A stretch of 64,000 nucleotides of DNA from Ardenticatenales bacterium. Lineage in GTDB: Bacteria; Chloroflexota; Anaerolineae; Promineifilales; Promineifilaceae. The position numbers were made by a program, and so were the translations under genes. Positions 48,550 through 55,941 of the stretch are shown here, piece by piece. Each line of letters begins with the position of its first letter. Position 1 is the first letter of the stretch. Under the pieces are notes generated by a model. It worked only from the letters and a program-made list of their open reading frames with translations, ran no database searches and was not told where the DNA came from. The stretch spans positions 8,987-72,986 of the forward strand of contig JACKBM010000033.1 of NCBI GenBank assembly GCA_020634575.1, written 5' to 3'.

Positions 48550-48768
48550 GTGAAAAACAGTTTGACTTGCCCCAAATGCCACGGCCAGAAAATCATTCTC
48601 GTACCGGGCAGCCGTATTGAAGGCAGCGGTGGGACCGCCATCACCACCGGCTTCATCAGCATGGCCAAAATCGACCGCTACATCTGTGAATCGTGCGGCT
48701 ATAACGAAGAATGGATGAGTTCGCCGGAAGATATCGAGAAGGTCAAAAAGCGTTTTGGGCGCGCCTGA
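48550..48768 (+). CDS. Small zinc-ribbon protein
   Basis: GTG start with AAGG nearby; 72 residues. C-P-K-C near the N-terminus and C-E-S-C at ~50 form a four-Cys zinc ribbon, with a loop IEGSGGTAITTGFIS between and a charged helix at the end (DIEKVKKRFG). Such stand-alone ribbons are common and may bind nucleic acid or protein. The role is unknown. Confidence 0.7.
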   Translation: MKNSLTCPKCHGQKIILVPGSRIEGSGGTAITTGFISMAKIDRYICESCGYNEEWMSSPEDIEKVKKRFGRA

Positions 48769-48852
48769 CTTCCCCTGACAGGGTACGAACAACCTGATAT
48801 TGTCTACGCCGCCGGGTTAGCCAGTCAGGCACAACGACGCCTGCCAGGCTAA

Positions 48853-49590
48853 TTACTGACTGGGTGCTGCCCCAACGCGCGAACGCAGGGTGAGATAGAT
48901 GCTCAGGCCGGCGTAGTAGAAAGCGTACAGCATCGAACCCCAAACCAGCCAGGTCGGCGGATCGGGGAAGGTGATGATCATCCAGACCTGCGCGATCGTC
49001 CAAAGCCCGGTGGCAATGTGGGTCGCCCGGCGAAATTCCGCTGTCCGTGACGGATAAATGTACTTGACCGGCACAAAAACGAGAATGGCCAGCAACGTCA
49101 GGAAGGCAAAATTGATCCAGCTGGGCCAGTTCAGCAGAAAGAGGTAATAGACGGCGATATTCCAGTAGGAGGGGAAACCCTTGAAGTAGTTGTCCTCGGT
49201 CTTAGCATCATATTGGCAGAACTGGTAGGCCGAGGAGAGAACAATGATCACCGCCGCCGCAATAGCCCAATTGCCTTCAACCAGGCCGGCTGCCTGCACA
49301 AAATAGGCGGGAATGAACGCATAGGTCAGGTAATCAATGATATTGTCCAGCAGCGCACCATCAAAGCCAGGCAGGACAGCCTTGACCTGGGCTCGCCGGG
49401 CCAGCGTGCCATCAAAACCATCGATAATGATGTTGGCCGCCATCAGGACAAAAACAAGCCGCCAATCCTGGCGCGAGATGGCGATCAAGGTCATCAGGGC
49501 AAGAATGACCCCACTGGCCGTGAGGGCATGCACACTCCAGGCCAGAACTTTTTGTTTGCGGGTGACTTCTTCCAATTCAACAAAGGTCAT
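48853..49590 (-). CDS. pcs: Phosphatidylcholine synthase (CDP-diacylglycerol--choline O-phosphatidyltransferase)
   Basis: A membrane enzyme that joins CDP-diacylglycerol and choline. The 245 residues have ~7 TM segments and the CDP-alcohol phosphotransferase motif: D57-G-F-D60-G-T-L-A-R, then G-A-L-L-D82-N-I-I-D86. The spacing between the halves is longer than in the standard motif, and the surrounding blocks SVHALTASG, VKAVLP, LDNIIDYLTY and KGFPSYWN closely match what I recall of rhizobial Pcs, not PgsA or PssA. This makes a choline-specific function likely. It is a single gene, divergent from the GAF histidine kinase. Confidence 0.85.
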   Translation of the reverse strand: MTFVELEEVTRKQKVLAWSVHALTASGVILALMTLIAISRQDWRLVFVLMAANIIIDGFDGTLARRAQVKAVLPGFDGALLDNIIDYLTYAFIPAYFVQAAGLVEGNWAIAAAVIIVLSSAYQFCQYDAKTEDNYFKGFPSYWNIAVYYLFLLNWPSWINFAFLTLLAILVFVPVKYIYPSRTAEFRRATHIATGLWTIAQVWMIITFPDPPTWLVWGSMLYAFYYAGLSIYLTLRSRVGAAPSQ

Positions 49591-49670
49591 TGTTTGCTCC
49601 TGAACAGGATAAGTAGATTGCGTTCTCTTCAGGGCAAAGACAACCCTGTGAAATTGATGTGAATGTCCAT

Positions 49671-49676
49671 ATTATA
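49671..49676 (-). promoter_or_regulatory. -10 box of pcs
   Basis: TATAAT on the minus strand, 80 bp before the pcs start. The -35 region at 17-bp spacing (TTCGTC) is weak, so the promoter is only partly supported. Confidence 0.45.
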
Positions 49677-49801
49677 GTGGAGGGGCGCAAATAGACGAAT
49701 GGTGTAAAGGTAATATTCATACTGCGGCCAGAGAATTGCAATTTCGGGACGAACGTACTATTCTGCACCTTAGCCTGCCCTCATATACAATAGCTTTAAT
49801 T

Positions 49802-51142
49802 ATGAACATTGATGACTTGTATCGGACGAACCCATTTGAATCCACCACGAGCGAAAGCTCCCCCACCAAGGAAGCCAACATGCATCGGGACCTGAAAGGC
49901 GAAGAACTCCTTTCGACCGTTTTGCAGGTGACCAAGAAAATGGGTGAGATGCGCTCCCTGGAGCCATTGCTCCAGTACGCCATCGACGAGCTGCTGCGCT
50001 TCACCGGTGCGGAAAAAGGCTACATCATCCTGGTCGACAATGATGGCAAGCTGGACTTCAAGGTCCAGCGCGACGCTCAGGGCAATACCCTTTCCCAGGT
50101 CGACGAAATCAGCCACACCGTCATCAATAACGTCATCACCTCCGGCGAATCCCTGGTGCTGTCCAATGCTCTGACTGATCCGCGTTTCGGGGCTGCCCGA
50201 AGCGTGATTGAGTTACGCCTGCGCTCCATCCTTTGTGTGCCGTTGCTGGTCGCCAACCGGACTATCGGCGCTATTTACCTGGAGAATCGTGAGTTTGAGA
50301 ACCGTTTTGTGCAGGCGGACCAGGCAACGATGGAGCTCTGGGCCAACCAGGCGTCCGTCGCCATCGAAAACGCCCGCCTGAACGATGAGCTTGAAGTCGC
50401 CAACAAACATTTGAAGCAGCTGGATGAGATGAAAAGCAACTTCGTGATGCTGGTCTCCCACGAGCTCCGTACGCCATTGGCCTCGGTGATGGCTTACTCT
50501 TCGCTGGTCAGCAAGCTGGTGGATGACGATTCCCGCATCGTCAAAATGCAGGGGCGGCTGAACGAATCGGTGGAAAGGCTCAACAAATCCATCGGCGAGA
50601 TCATTCAGGTTTTCCGCATGATGTCCGGTCAGCAGGATGTGCGCCGCACCCTCATGCCGATCAGCGCCATCATCGATCCGGTGCTTAACAAGATTGTGCC
50701 CCATGCCGAGCAGCGTAATATCCGCGTCAGCGTAAACGCCCTGGACACCCTGCCGCTGCTGCTGGTCGATGGCGAGAGCATGAAGATCGTGTTCGAAAAC
50801 GTGATTGGCAACGCGCTCAAGTTCACGCCCGACAATGGCGAAATCTCCATTTCCGCCGATTTGAATACTGAGGGTGTTCGCTTCATCGTCCAGGACACCG
50901 GCATCGGCGTCCCGGAGCAGGAACAGCAGCGGGTGTTTGATATTTTCCACATCCTCGGCGAGCTCAAGCACCATTCCTCCAGTAAAGTGGCCTTTCGCGG
51001 CGGCGGGCTAGGGCTCGGACTGCCTATCGCCCGCGGCATTATTGGCGCCCACAACGGCACCATCAAGCTGGAAAGCCCGGGTTACGATCCGGAAGCGCTG
51101 CCGGGCACAACCTGCACCATTTTCCTGCCACACGCTGATTAA
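49802..51142 (+). CDS. GAF-domain sensor histidine kinase
   Basis: The start at ATG 49802 gives 446 residues without membrane segments. A TACAAT box at 49786-49791 is only 10 bp upstream, so the mRNA may be nearly leaderless. Domains: GAF (~53-192, FTGAEKGYIILVD ... SILCVPLLV), a helical linker, HisKA with phospho-acceptor His220 in VSHELRTPLAS, and HATPase_c (~320-445) with NVIGNALKFTPD (N box), DTGIGVP (G1) and GGGLGLGLPI (G2). No response regulator is adjacent, so it is an orphan cytosolic sensor. The ligand is unknown. Confidence 0.9.
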   Translation: MNIDDLYRTNPFESTTSESSPTKEANMHRDLKGEELLSTVLQVTKKMGEMRSLEPLLQYAIDELLRFTGAEKGYIILVDNDGKLDFKVQRDAQGNTLSQVDEISHTVINNVITSGESLVLSNALTDPRFGAARSVIELRLRSILCVPLLVANRTIGAIYLENREFENRFVQADQATMELWANQASVAIENARLNDELEVANKHLKQLDEMKSNFVMLVSHELRTPLASVMAYSSLVSKLVDDDSRIVKMQGRLNESVERLNKSIGEIIQVFRMMSGQQDVRRTLMPISAIIDPVLNKIVPHAEQRNIRVSVNALDTLPLLLVDGESMKIVFENVIGNALKFTPDNGEISISADLNTEGVRFIVQDTGIGVPEQEQQRVFDIFHILGELKHHSSSKVAFRGGGLGLGLPIARGIIGAHNGTIKLESPGYDPEALPGTTCTIFLPHAD

Positions 51143-51212
51143 ATTGCAGCTGCCGTCTCAGATAACGACACCGCTTTAGCCAATAACCGGCCGGTATGCT
51201 ACAGTTCCGTCA

Positions 51213-51758
51213 ATGACAAGGCGGCAAGCTGTGGCGGGCATCACTTCACTTTTAAGTAACAGCTATCGGGAAAAAGTTCTGGCGCTCATGGCCGAGTTGA
51301 GCGAGACGTTTGGCGTGCCGACGCATGGCTGGCCCCACGTGAGCTACCACATCGCCGCAATTTATGACACGGGCCTCGCTCCGGCATTGCAGCAATTGGC
51401 CGGCCAGATCGCCCCCTTCACCCTGCAGACCACTGGCCTGGGGCTCTTCACCGGCCCAGAACCCGTACTCTATCTCGCCCTGGTCCGGAATCAGGCGCTG
51501 ACCACCGTGCATGAGCGCGTTTGGGCAGTTGGGGAGCAGCATGGGCTGGAAAGCGTCGCTTATTATGAACCGGCCGGTTGGGTCCCCCACATCACCCTCA
51601 GCCATTTTCCCGCCGACGACACCCGGTTGCCGGACATCATCGCCGCCCTGAGCCGGCGCAATCTCAGCTGGGAAATCCCGATTGACAACCTGACCCTGCT
51701 GGCTGATGCCGGGTCCGGCATCGCGCTACACCAGCAATGGTCGCTCACTGGCGTCTAG
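51213..51758 (+). CDS. 2H phosphoesterase (2'-5' RNA ligase-like)
   Basis: 181 residues. The C-terminal HxT motif is clear (PHITLSHF), and the first motif appears as PHVSYHI (HxS). The two His-x-Thr/Ser units form the active site in the 2H superfamily, which hydrolyses cyclic phosphates or 2'-5' bonds. No ribosome site is seen, so the first codons are uncertain. It converges with alr, with a 4-bp overlap of the stops. Confidence 0.75.
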   Translation: MTRRQAVAGITSLLSNSYREKVLALMAELSETFGVPTHGWPHVSYHIAAIYDTGLAPALQQLAGQIAPFTLQTTGLGLFTGPEPVLYLALVRNQALTTVHERVWAVGEQHGLESVAYYEPAGWVPHITLSHFPADDTRLPDIIAALSRRNLSWEIPIDNLTLLADAGSGIALHQQWSLTGV

Positions 51759-52912
51759 GCTGGTGGCAGGTAGACGCGCGGCACCCGCGTATTGATGTTG
51801 GTCAGGATTTCATAGGGCACTGTGCCGGCCCATTCAGCCAGCTCTTCACAGCTGATGGCCGCGCCATCCGCCTCCCCCAGCAGCGTCACCACATCCCCGT
51901 TGTAGGCCGTTTCCCAGCCGATGTTGACCATCGTCTGGTCCATACAGACCCGGCCCACAACCGGGTACCGTTTCCCCCGGATGATCACCTCGGCCCGGTT
52001 GGATAGCGCCCGAAAGTAGCCATCGCCATACCCAACGGGGATGGTAACAACACGGGTCTGGGTGTCGCTTTGCCAGGTGGAGCCATAGCTCACCGGATGG
52101 CCGGGCTGGACCACCTTGAAGTAAACGACCTGGCTTTTCCAGCTGAGAACCGGCCGGACCAACACGGTGCGGGCGACCTCCGCGGATGGATAAACACCAA
52201 ACAGAAGTATGCCGGGCCGGACCATATCCAGGTGGCTCTCCGGCAGTTGCAGGATACCACCGGAGTTGGCGATATGGGCCCAGGGCCGGGGCAGCCCCCG
52301 CTGCTCATAGAAGCGGAGTACATCCATAAATCGCCCTAACTGTATCTGAGCCGACGCCAAATTAGCCGCATCGCTGTTGGCAAAGTGGGAGTAAATCCCT
52401 TCCACCAGGCAATGTTGGCAGTCCAGGGCCGCTTCCAGCAAGGGTTCAGCGCTGTAATAATGGACGCCAATGCGCTCCATGCCGGTATCGATCTTGAGAT
52501 GGACGGTGGCGCGGCGCCCCATGGCTGCCGCCGCAGCATCGATCTGCTGCAGTTTTTCCACCGAGGAGGCAGTCAGCGTCAGATCATGCGCGATAAATTG
52601 CGGGACCTGGTTCCCCAGGATGCCGCCGAGGACCAGAATCGGCACCGTGATGCCCGCCTGACGCAGCAGAATCCCTTCCTCCAACACCGCCACGCCAAGG
52701 TAATCCACCCCCAACGTCACCATGTGGCGGGCGATGGCGACCAGCCCGTGCCCATAGGCATTCGCCTTCAGAATCGGCATCAAGCGTACCCCGGCGCCGA
52801 CATGGCGGCGGATAGCGGCATAATTCTGGCTTAGCCGGCCCAGGTCGATCTCGGTATGGGTCGGCCGCAATGAATGGTCGCTGGCGATTGTCTCTTCGTT
52901 GATGGTAGACAT
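51755..52912 (-). CDS. alr: Alanine racemase
   Basis: A PLP enzyme converting L- to D-alanine, the supply for the Ddl and MurF steps encoded in the dcw cluster. The 385 residues have the fold-III PLP lysine in ILKANAYGHG (K49), KIDTGMERIG, and the second base Tyr in VSYGSTW (~275). R in RPG and the C-terminal VCMDQTMV are also present. It faces the SDR gene across a 28-bp perfect inverted repeat. Confidence 0.95.
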   Translation of the reverse strand: MSTINEETIASDHSLRPTHTEIDLGRLSQNYAAIRRHVGAGVRLMPILKANAYGHGLVAIARHMVTLGVDYLGVAVLEEGILLRQAGITVPILVLGGILGNQVPQFIAHDLTLTASSVEKLQQIDAAAAAMGRRATVHLKIDTGMERIGVHYYSAEPLLEAALDCQHCLVEGIYSHFANSDAANLASAQIQLGRFMDVLRFYEQRGLPRPWAHIANSGGILQLPESHLDMVRPGILLFGVYPSAEVARTVLVRPVLSWKSQVVYFKVVQPGHPVSYGSTWQSDTQTRVVTIPVGYGDGYFRALSNRAEVIIRGKRYPVVGRVCMDQTMVNIGWETAYNGDVVTLLGEADGAAISCEELAEWAGTVPYEILTNINTRVPRVYLPPA

Positions 52913-52954
52913 GGGCGGGATTGTACTTGAGCGGTGGGAGCCGGGCTATCGCCG

Positions 52955-53018
52955 GTGAGGGGTTACCACCAACCCGTCGGGTCCGGGGGAACCCGACGGG
53001 TTGGTGGTAACCCCTCAC
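52955..53018. repeat. 28-bp perfect inverted repeat carrying ACCCGNCGGGT, between alr and the SDR gene
   Basis: Arms 52955-52982 and 52991-53018 are exact reverse complements with an 8-nt loop. Each arm contains ACCAACCCGTCGGGT (or complement), plus an AACCCCTC block. It lies in the divergent promoter region; TAGAAT (53029-53034) follows 10 bp later in front of the SDR gene, and TACAAT on the minus strand precedes alr. Confidence 0.95.
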
Positions 53019-53067
53019 CCAATCGCGCTAGAATAGCCAGCGACCACAACACAAAAAGGAGGTCATC

Positions 53068-53862
53068 ATGCAGCGCTTCAAGGATAAAGTCGCCCTGGTT
53101 ACCGGGGCCGGGAGTGGCCTGGGCCGGGCCGGGGCTGAGCGGCTGGCGGCCGAAGGGGCCCGCGTCGCTGTCGTCGACCGGGATGAGGCGGCGGCCGCCG
53201 CGGTCGTCGCCGCGCTGAACGAGGCCGGCCACCAGGCCATCGCCGTCACCGCTGATGTCACCAGGGCCGCCGATTGCGAGGCGATGGTGGCACAAACGCT
53301 CGCCGCCTTCGGCCAGCTGGATGTTGTCTTTGCGAACGCCGGCATTGGCGGCAACCGGGTTACCTTTGTCGATATGGAGATGGCAGAATGGGATCGGGTC
53401 CTGGCTGGCAATCTGCGCAGCCTCGTCCTAACCTGCAAGGCGGCCGTACCGGCGTTGATCGCCAACGGGGGCGGCGCCATCGTCCTCATGGGCTCTTCGA
53501 CCGGCGGCTGGGATACCATCTATGGCTCCGGCCCCTACATGACGAGCAAGGAAGCGGTCAACGCCCTGGCGCGCAACCTGGGGCTGGAGTTAGGGCCACA
53601 CCAGATTCGGGTCAACGCCGTTTGCCCGGGCATCATCCAGACACAGCTCAGTTTTCGTCAGGGGGTGGATGATCCGGACGCCTGGGAGAAGTTCTTTGGC
53701 CGCTTCGCTGCCCGCATCCCCCTGGGCCGCGTGGGCCAGCCGGAAGACGTCGCCGCTACGGTCGCCTTCCTGGCCTCAGACGATGCCCGCCACATCACTG
53801 GCACCACCCTGCTCATTGACGGTGGGCAAACACTGCAAAGCTGGAGCAATGCGCCTGAATAA
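53068..53862 (+). CDS. Short-chain dehydrogenase/reductase (SDR)
   Basis: 264 residues, with AAGGAGG close to the ATG. Classical SDR motifs: TGAGSGLG (coenzyme loop), DVVFANAG (NAG), catalytic Ser in MGSSTGG, Y157-M-T-S-K161, and NAVCPG. The acidic D in VVDRDEA suggests NAD preference. Substrate unknown; the closest general type is 3-oxoacyl-ACP reductase-like or sugar-alcohol dehydrogenases. It is a single gene divergent from alr. Confidence 0.88.
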   Translation: MQRFKDKVALVTGAGSGLGRAGAERLAAEGARVAVVDRDEAAAAAVVAALNEAGHQAIAVTADVTRAADCEAMVAQTLAAFGQLDVVFANAGIGGNRVTFVDMEMAEWDRVLAGNLRSLVLTCKAAVPALIANGGGAIVLMGSSTGGWDTIYGSGPYMTSKEAVNALARNLGLELGPHQIRVNAVCPGIIQTQLSFRQGVDDPDAWEKFFGRFAARIPLGRVGQPEDVAATVAFLASDDARHITGTTLLIDGGQTLQSWSNAPE

Positions 53863-53892
53863 TTCCTGGCTGGTTTCACTGCTAAAGGTTCT

Positions 53893-53972
53893 GGAAGGTT
53901 GGTCCCGCTCGGAATGACAAGGCTGGTTGCGCCAAATTAGATCTGGGAAGGTTGGCCTCGCTCGGAATGACA
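53893..53972. repeat. Direct repeat GGAAGGTTGG...GCTCGGAATGACA
   Basis: Two 27-bp copies (53893-53919 and 53946-53972) differ at two bases. The end GCTCGGAATGACA is the complement of the TGTCATCCCGAGC element seen at 16081-16206. It lies downstream of the SDR gene. Confidence 0.75.
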
Positions 53973-53991
53973 GGGGACGTAAAGAAAGATA

Positions 53992-54052
53992 GCCGCAAAT
54001 GGCGCGAATTTTCGCTAATTTTGCTTTCGCGAAAATTCGCGCCATTCGCGGC
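53992..54052. repeat. 24-bp near-perfect inverted repeat in a convergent gene end
   Basis: Arms 53992-54015 and 54029-54052 (GCCGC-x-AATGGCGCGAATTTTCGC) match in 23 of 24 positions, with a 13-nt loop. It ends 8 bp before the stop of the minus-strand PfkB gene. It could terminate that transcript and belongs with the 3224-3324 element. Confidence 0.85.
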
Positions 54053-54060
54053 CCAATCTC

Positions 54061-55005
54061 TTACCGTAGGGGTTCTATGCGCGCCATCAACTCAGGGAGA
54101 GCGGCGGTGGCGGCGGCACGGCGTTCGGGGCTGACCTCAGCGGGCATGCCGACGGTCTGGACGATTTGGGCGGCGGCCAGGGTGCCGTAGCAGCCGGCCT
54201 GGCGGGCGTCACGCGTCTCGGTCCAGCCGACGCAGAAGGCGGCGCCGTAGCTGTTACCGGCGCCGGTCGGATCGATAGCCTGGACCGGCCGGATCGGCAC
54301 ATGCCACATCGCCCCACTGTACCGATCCCAGACATACGAACCATGCCGGCCATTACGAATGGCGACTACATTCGCGCCCAAACCCGCCCAGTAGGTCAAC
54401 ACCTCCAGCGGCTCCTGGCTACCCGCCAGCCCGCTGGCAGAAGGCCAATCCGGCAAGACGAGGTCAACCTGCGGCAGCAGAGCCAACAGGCCATCCCGAT
54501 TTTTCCAGGTATTAAAATCCAGGATCGGCTCCAGCGAGAAAATCGCCCCATTTTGCTTCAGCTTGAGCGCCGTATGCACCATCGGTTCGTCGAAAAACTC
54601 TGTGATGAGGTGAATCGCTTTGGGCCGCTCATAATCGGTCGGCAATTCAAGGGGCCGGCCCAACATCGTGAACCAGTTTTCGGTCTGAAAGACGGCTGGT
54701 GACTGCGTATCCGGCCGGGTCGCATATTCGTCCTCATCATAAACGACGAGACCGCCTTTAAATGTCTGCAAATCGGGATAACGGGCCCAGCCGGCCAGGT
54801 CCACATCCAACTCTGCCAGCGCCTGCACAAAACGAGGCGCAATGTCCGTGCCGGAGCGGGACAGGAAGCCGACTGAATCATGCCAGAGCCGGGCGCCAAA
54901 CAGCCCCTGCGGCCCACCGCCGCCGAGGAGATCGGCGTGGTCGGAGCCATCAGCCGCCCGCACCCGGTCGATGATGATCTTGCCGTAGATCAGATAATCA
55001 ACCAT
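54061..55005 (-). CDS. PfkB-family protein with altered GAGN active-site motif
   Basis: 314 residues. The overall layout is ribokinase-like: YLIYGKIIIDRV at the start, GGGGPQGLFGARLW, and the C-terminal signature DPTGAGNSYGAAF. The catalytic base of PfkB kinases is the Asp of GAGD, and here it is Asn251. GAGN variants exist in some PfkB relatives (I recall yeast MAK32), so the protein may be a weak kinase or a binding protein. It lies 13 bp behind the BtpA-type barrel gene, in one operon. Confidence 0.75.
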   Translation of the reverse strand: MVDYLIYGKIIIDRVRAADGSDHADLLGGGGPQGLFGARLWHDSVGFLSRSGTDIAPRFVQALAELDVDLAGWARYPDLQTFKGGLVVYDEDEYATRPDTQSPAVFQTENWFTMLGRPLELPTDYERPKAIHLITEFFDEPMVHTALKLKQNGAIFSLEPILDFNTWKNRDGLLALLPQVDLVLPDWPSASGLAGSQEPLEVLTYWAGLGANVVAIRNGRHGSYVWDRYSGAMWHVPIRPVQAIDPTGAGNSYGAAFCVGWTETRDARQAGCYGTLAAAQIVQTVGMPAEVSPERRAAATAALPELMARIEPLR

Positions 55006-55018
55006 AAGGCGCCGCCGG

Positions 55019-55822
55019 CTAACTCAAACCATTGACGATCTCGACGTAGGCCTGCACCTTCTCCTTGGAGATGGGGCCAGCCCAGCCACCTTCTTCAAAG
55101 CAGGAGCCAACAAAGGCGCCATCCGCTTTGGCCAGCAGCCGGGCGGCGTTGCCATGATTGGTATGGCCGCCGAGGATGACAGGCATTTCCGGCATCGCTT
55201 TTTTGATGTCGTGGATCAGGCGCAGTGCCGTTTCTTCGTCCGGATTAGCCACTTCGACGGCGTGGGCGCCATTGCTACGGGCCATGCGGGCGACCTCCGG
55301 CGTGGTCTTGTCGCCGCCGTGCCAATGGAAATGCATGCCATCCACCTCAGCGACCAGTTTGATGTTCTGGGCGCCGATATGTTTGCGATAGCGGAGGAAA
55401 TCGTGTGGGTTGGCCTGAACGAGACCGGCCGGTGACATCGTCGCCCCAATCAGGGCCGTGCAGCGCAGAAAACTGCCACCGCTGACCTGGGCCACTGCCA
55501 GAGACGCCTTGAGCGCGTTCCACATGATCTGCACACCGATCTGGAATTCCGGCCCGGTCATCTGGGCAATCGCCCGCACGATATGGGCCACGCCCACAAC
55601 CCGGGCATAATCCGCTTCATCACCGGCCGGATAGGCCCGGTCAACCGTCTGCACCAGGCAGCCCGACGCCCCACCCTCGTACAGCGCCCGCGCATCACGC
55701 ATGGCCCGTTCAAAGGTCGCTTCGTAACTACCGTCTTCGTAGAATGGGGTTCCCGGCATCGTGCCGAGGTGCAACATCCCCAAAACCGCTTTTTTCTTGC
55801 CCAGACTATCAAAAGTACGCAT
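55019..55822 (-). CDS. BtpA/SgcQ-family TIM-barrel protein
   Basis: 267 residues with the family opening VLGMLHLGTMPGTP, followed by QTVDRAYPAGDEAD, IQIMWNALK-like GVQIMWNALKASLA, VDGMHFHWHGGDKTTPEVA and the phosphate-site end VILGGHTNHGNAARLLAKADGAFVGSCFE. The BtpA family includes the photosystem I assembly factor BtpA and E. coli SgcQ, and is structurally related to phosphoribosyl isomerase barrels. No photosynthesis genes are near, so a sugar/nucleoside-phosphate role together with the PfkB protein is more likely. The region upstream holds an ACCCGNCGGGT inverted pair and TACAAT. Confidence 0.85.
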   Translation of the reverse strand: MRTFDSLGKKKAVLGMLHLGTMPGTPFYEDGSYEATFERAMRDARALYEGGASGCLVQTVDRAYPAGDEADYARVVGVAHIVRAIAQMTGPEFQIGVQIMWNALKASLAVAQVSGGSFLRCTALIGATMSPAGLVQANPHDFLRYRKHIGAQNIKLVAEVDGMHFHWHGGDKTTPEVARMARSNGAHAVEVANPDEETALRLIHDIKKAMPEMPVILGGHTNHGNAARLLAKADGAFVGSCFEEGGWAGPISKEKVQAYVEIVNGLS

Positions 55823-55867
55823 TGCTTGCTCCGTTAGTGGCCACTAATAGGCATTTTTGTAGCCGCA

Positions 55868-55873
55868 ATTGTA
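55868..55873 (-). promoter_or_regulatory. -10 box of the BtpA-PfkB operon
   Basis: TACAAT on the minus strand, 22 bp after the palindromic element and 45 bp before the start. As at the SDR promoter, AACCCCTC lies exactly 12 bp upstream of the hexamer, and no TTGACA-like -35 is seen. Confidence 0.45.
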
Positions 55874-55894
55874 CCTTCAATAAGGGAGGGGTTG

Positions 55895-55927
55895 CCAACC
55901 CGACGGGTCGGCAACCCGTCGGGTTGG
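55895..55927. repeat. 14-bp perfect inverted repeat of the ACCCGNCGGGT family
   Basis: CCAACCCGACGGGT (55895-55908) and ACCCGTCGGGTTGG (55914-55927) with a 5-nt loop. It lies between the end of the giant secreted-protein gene and the BtpA operon promoter, so it could serve as terminator of the former, operator of the latter, or both. Confidence 0.9.
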
Positions 55928-55941
55928 TTACCGGCCGGCGT

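Noticed and set aside
55019..55822. Photosynthesis-related BtpA function
   Set aside because: No photosynthesis genes nearby; the family is broad and the PfkB neighbour points to sugar-phosphate metabolism.
55895..55927. Plain terminator of the giant gene
   Set aside because: Possible, but no U tract follows and the same palindrome occurs in two divergent promoter regions where termination makes no sense, so it is listed as a repeat.
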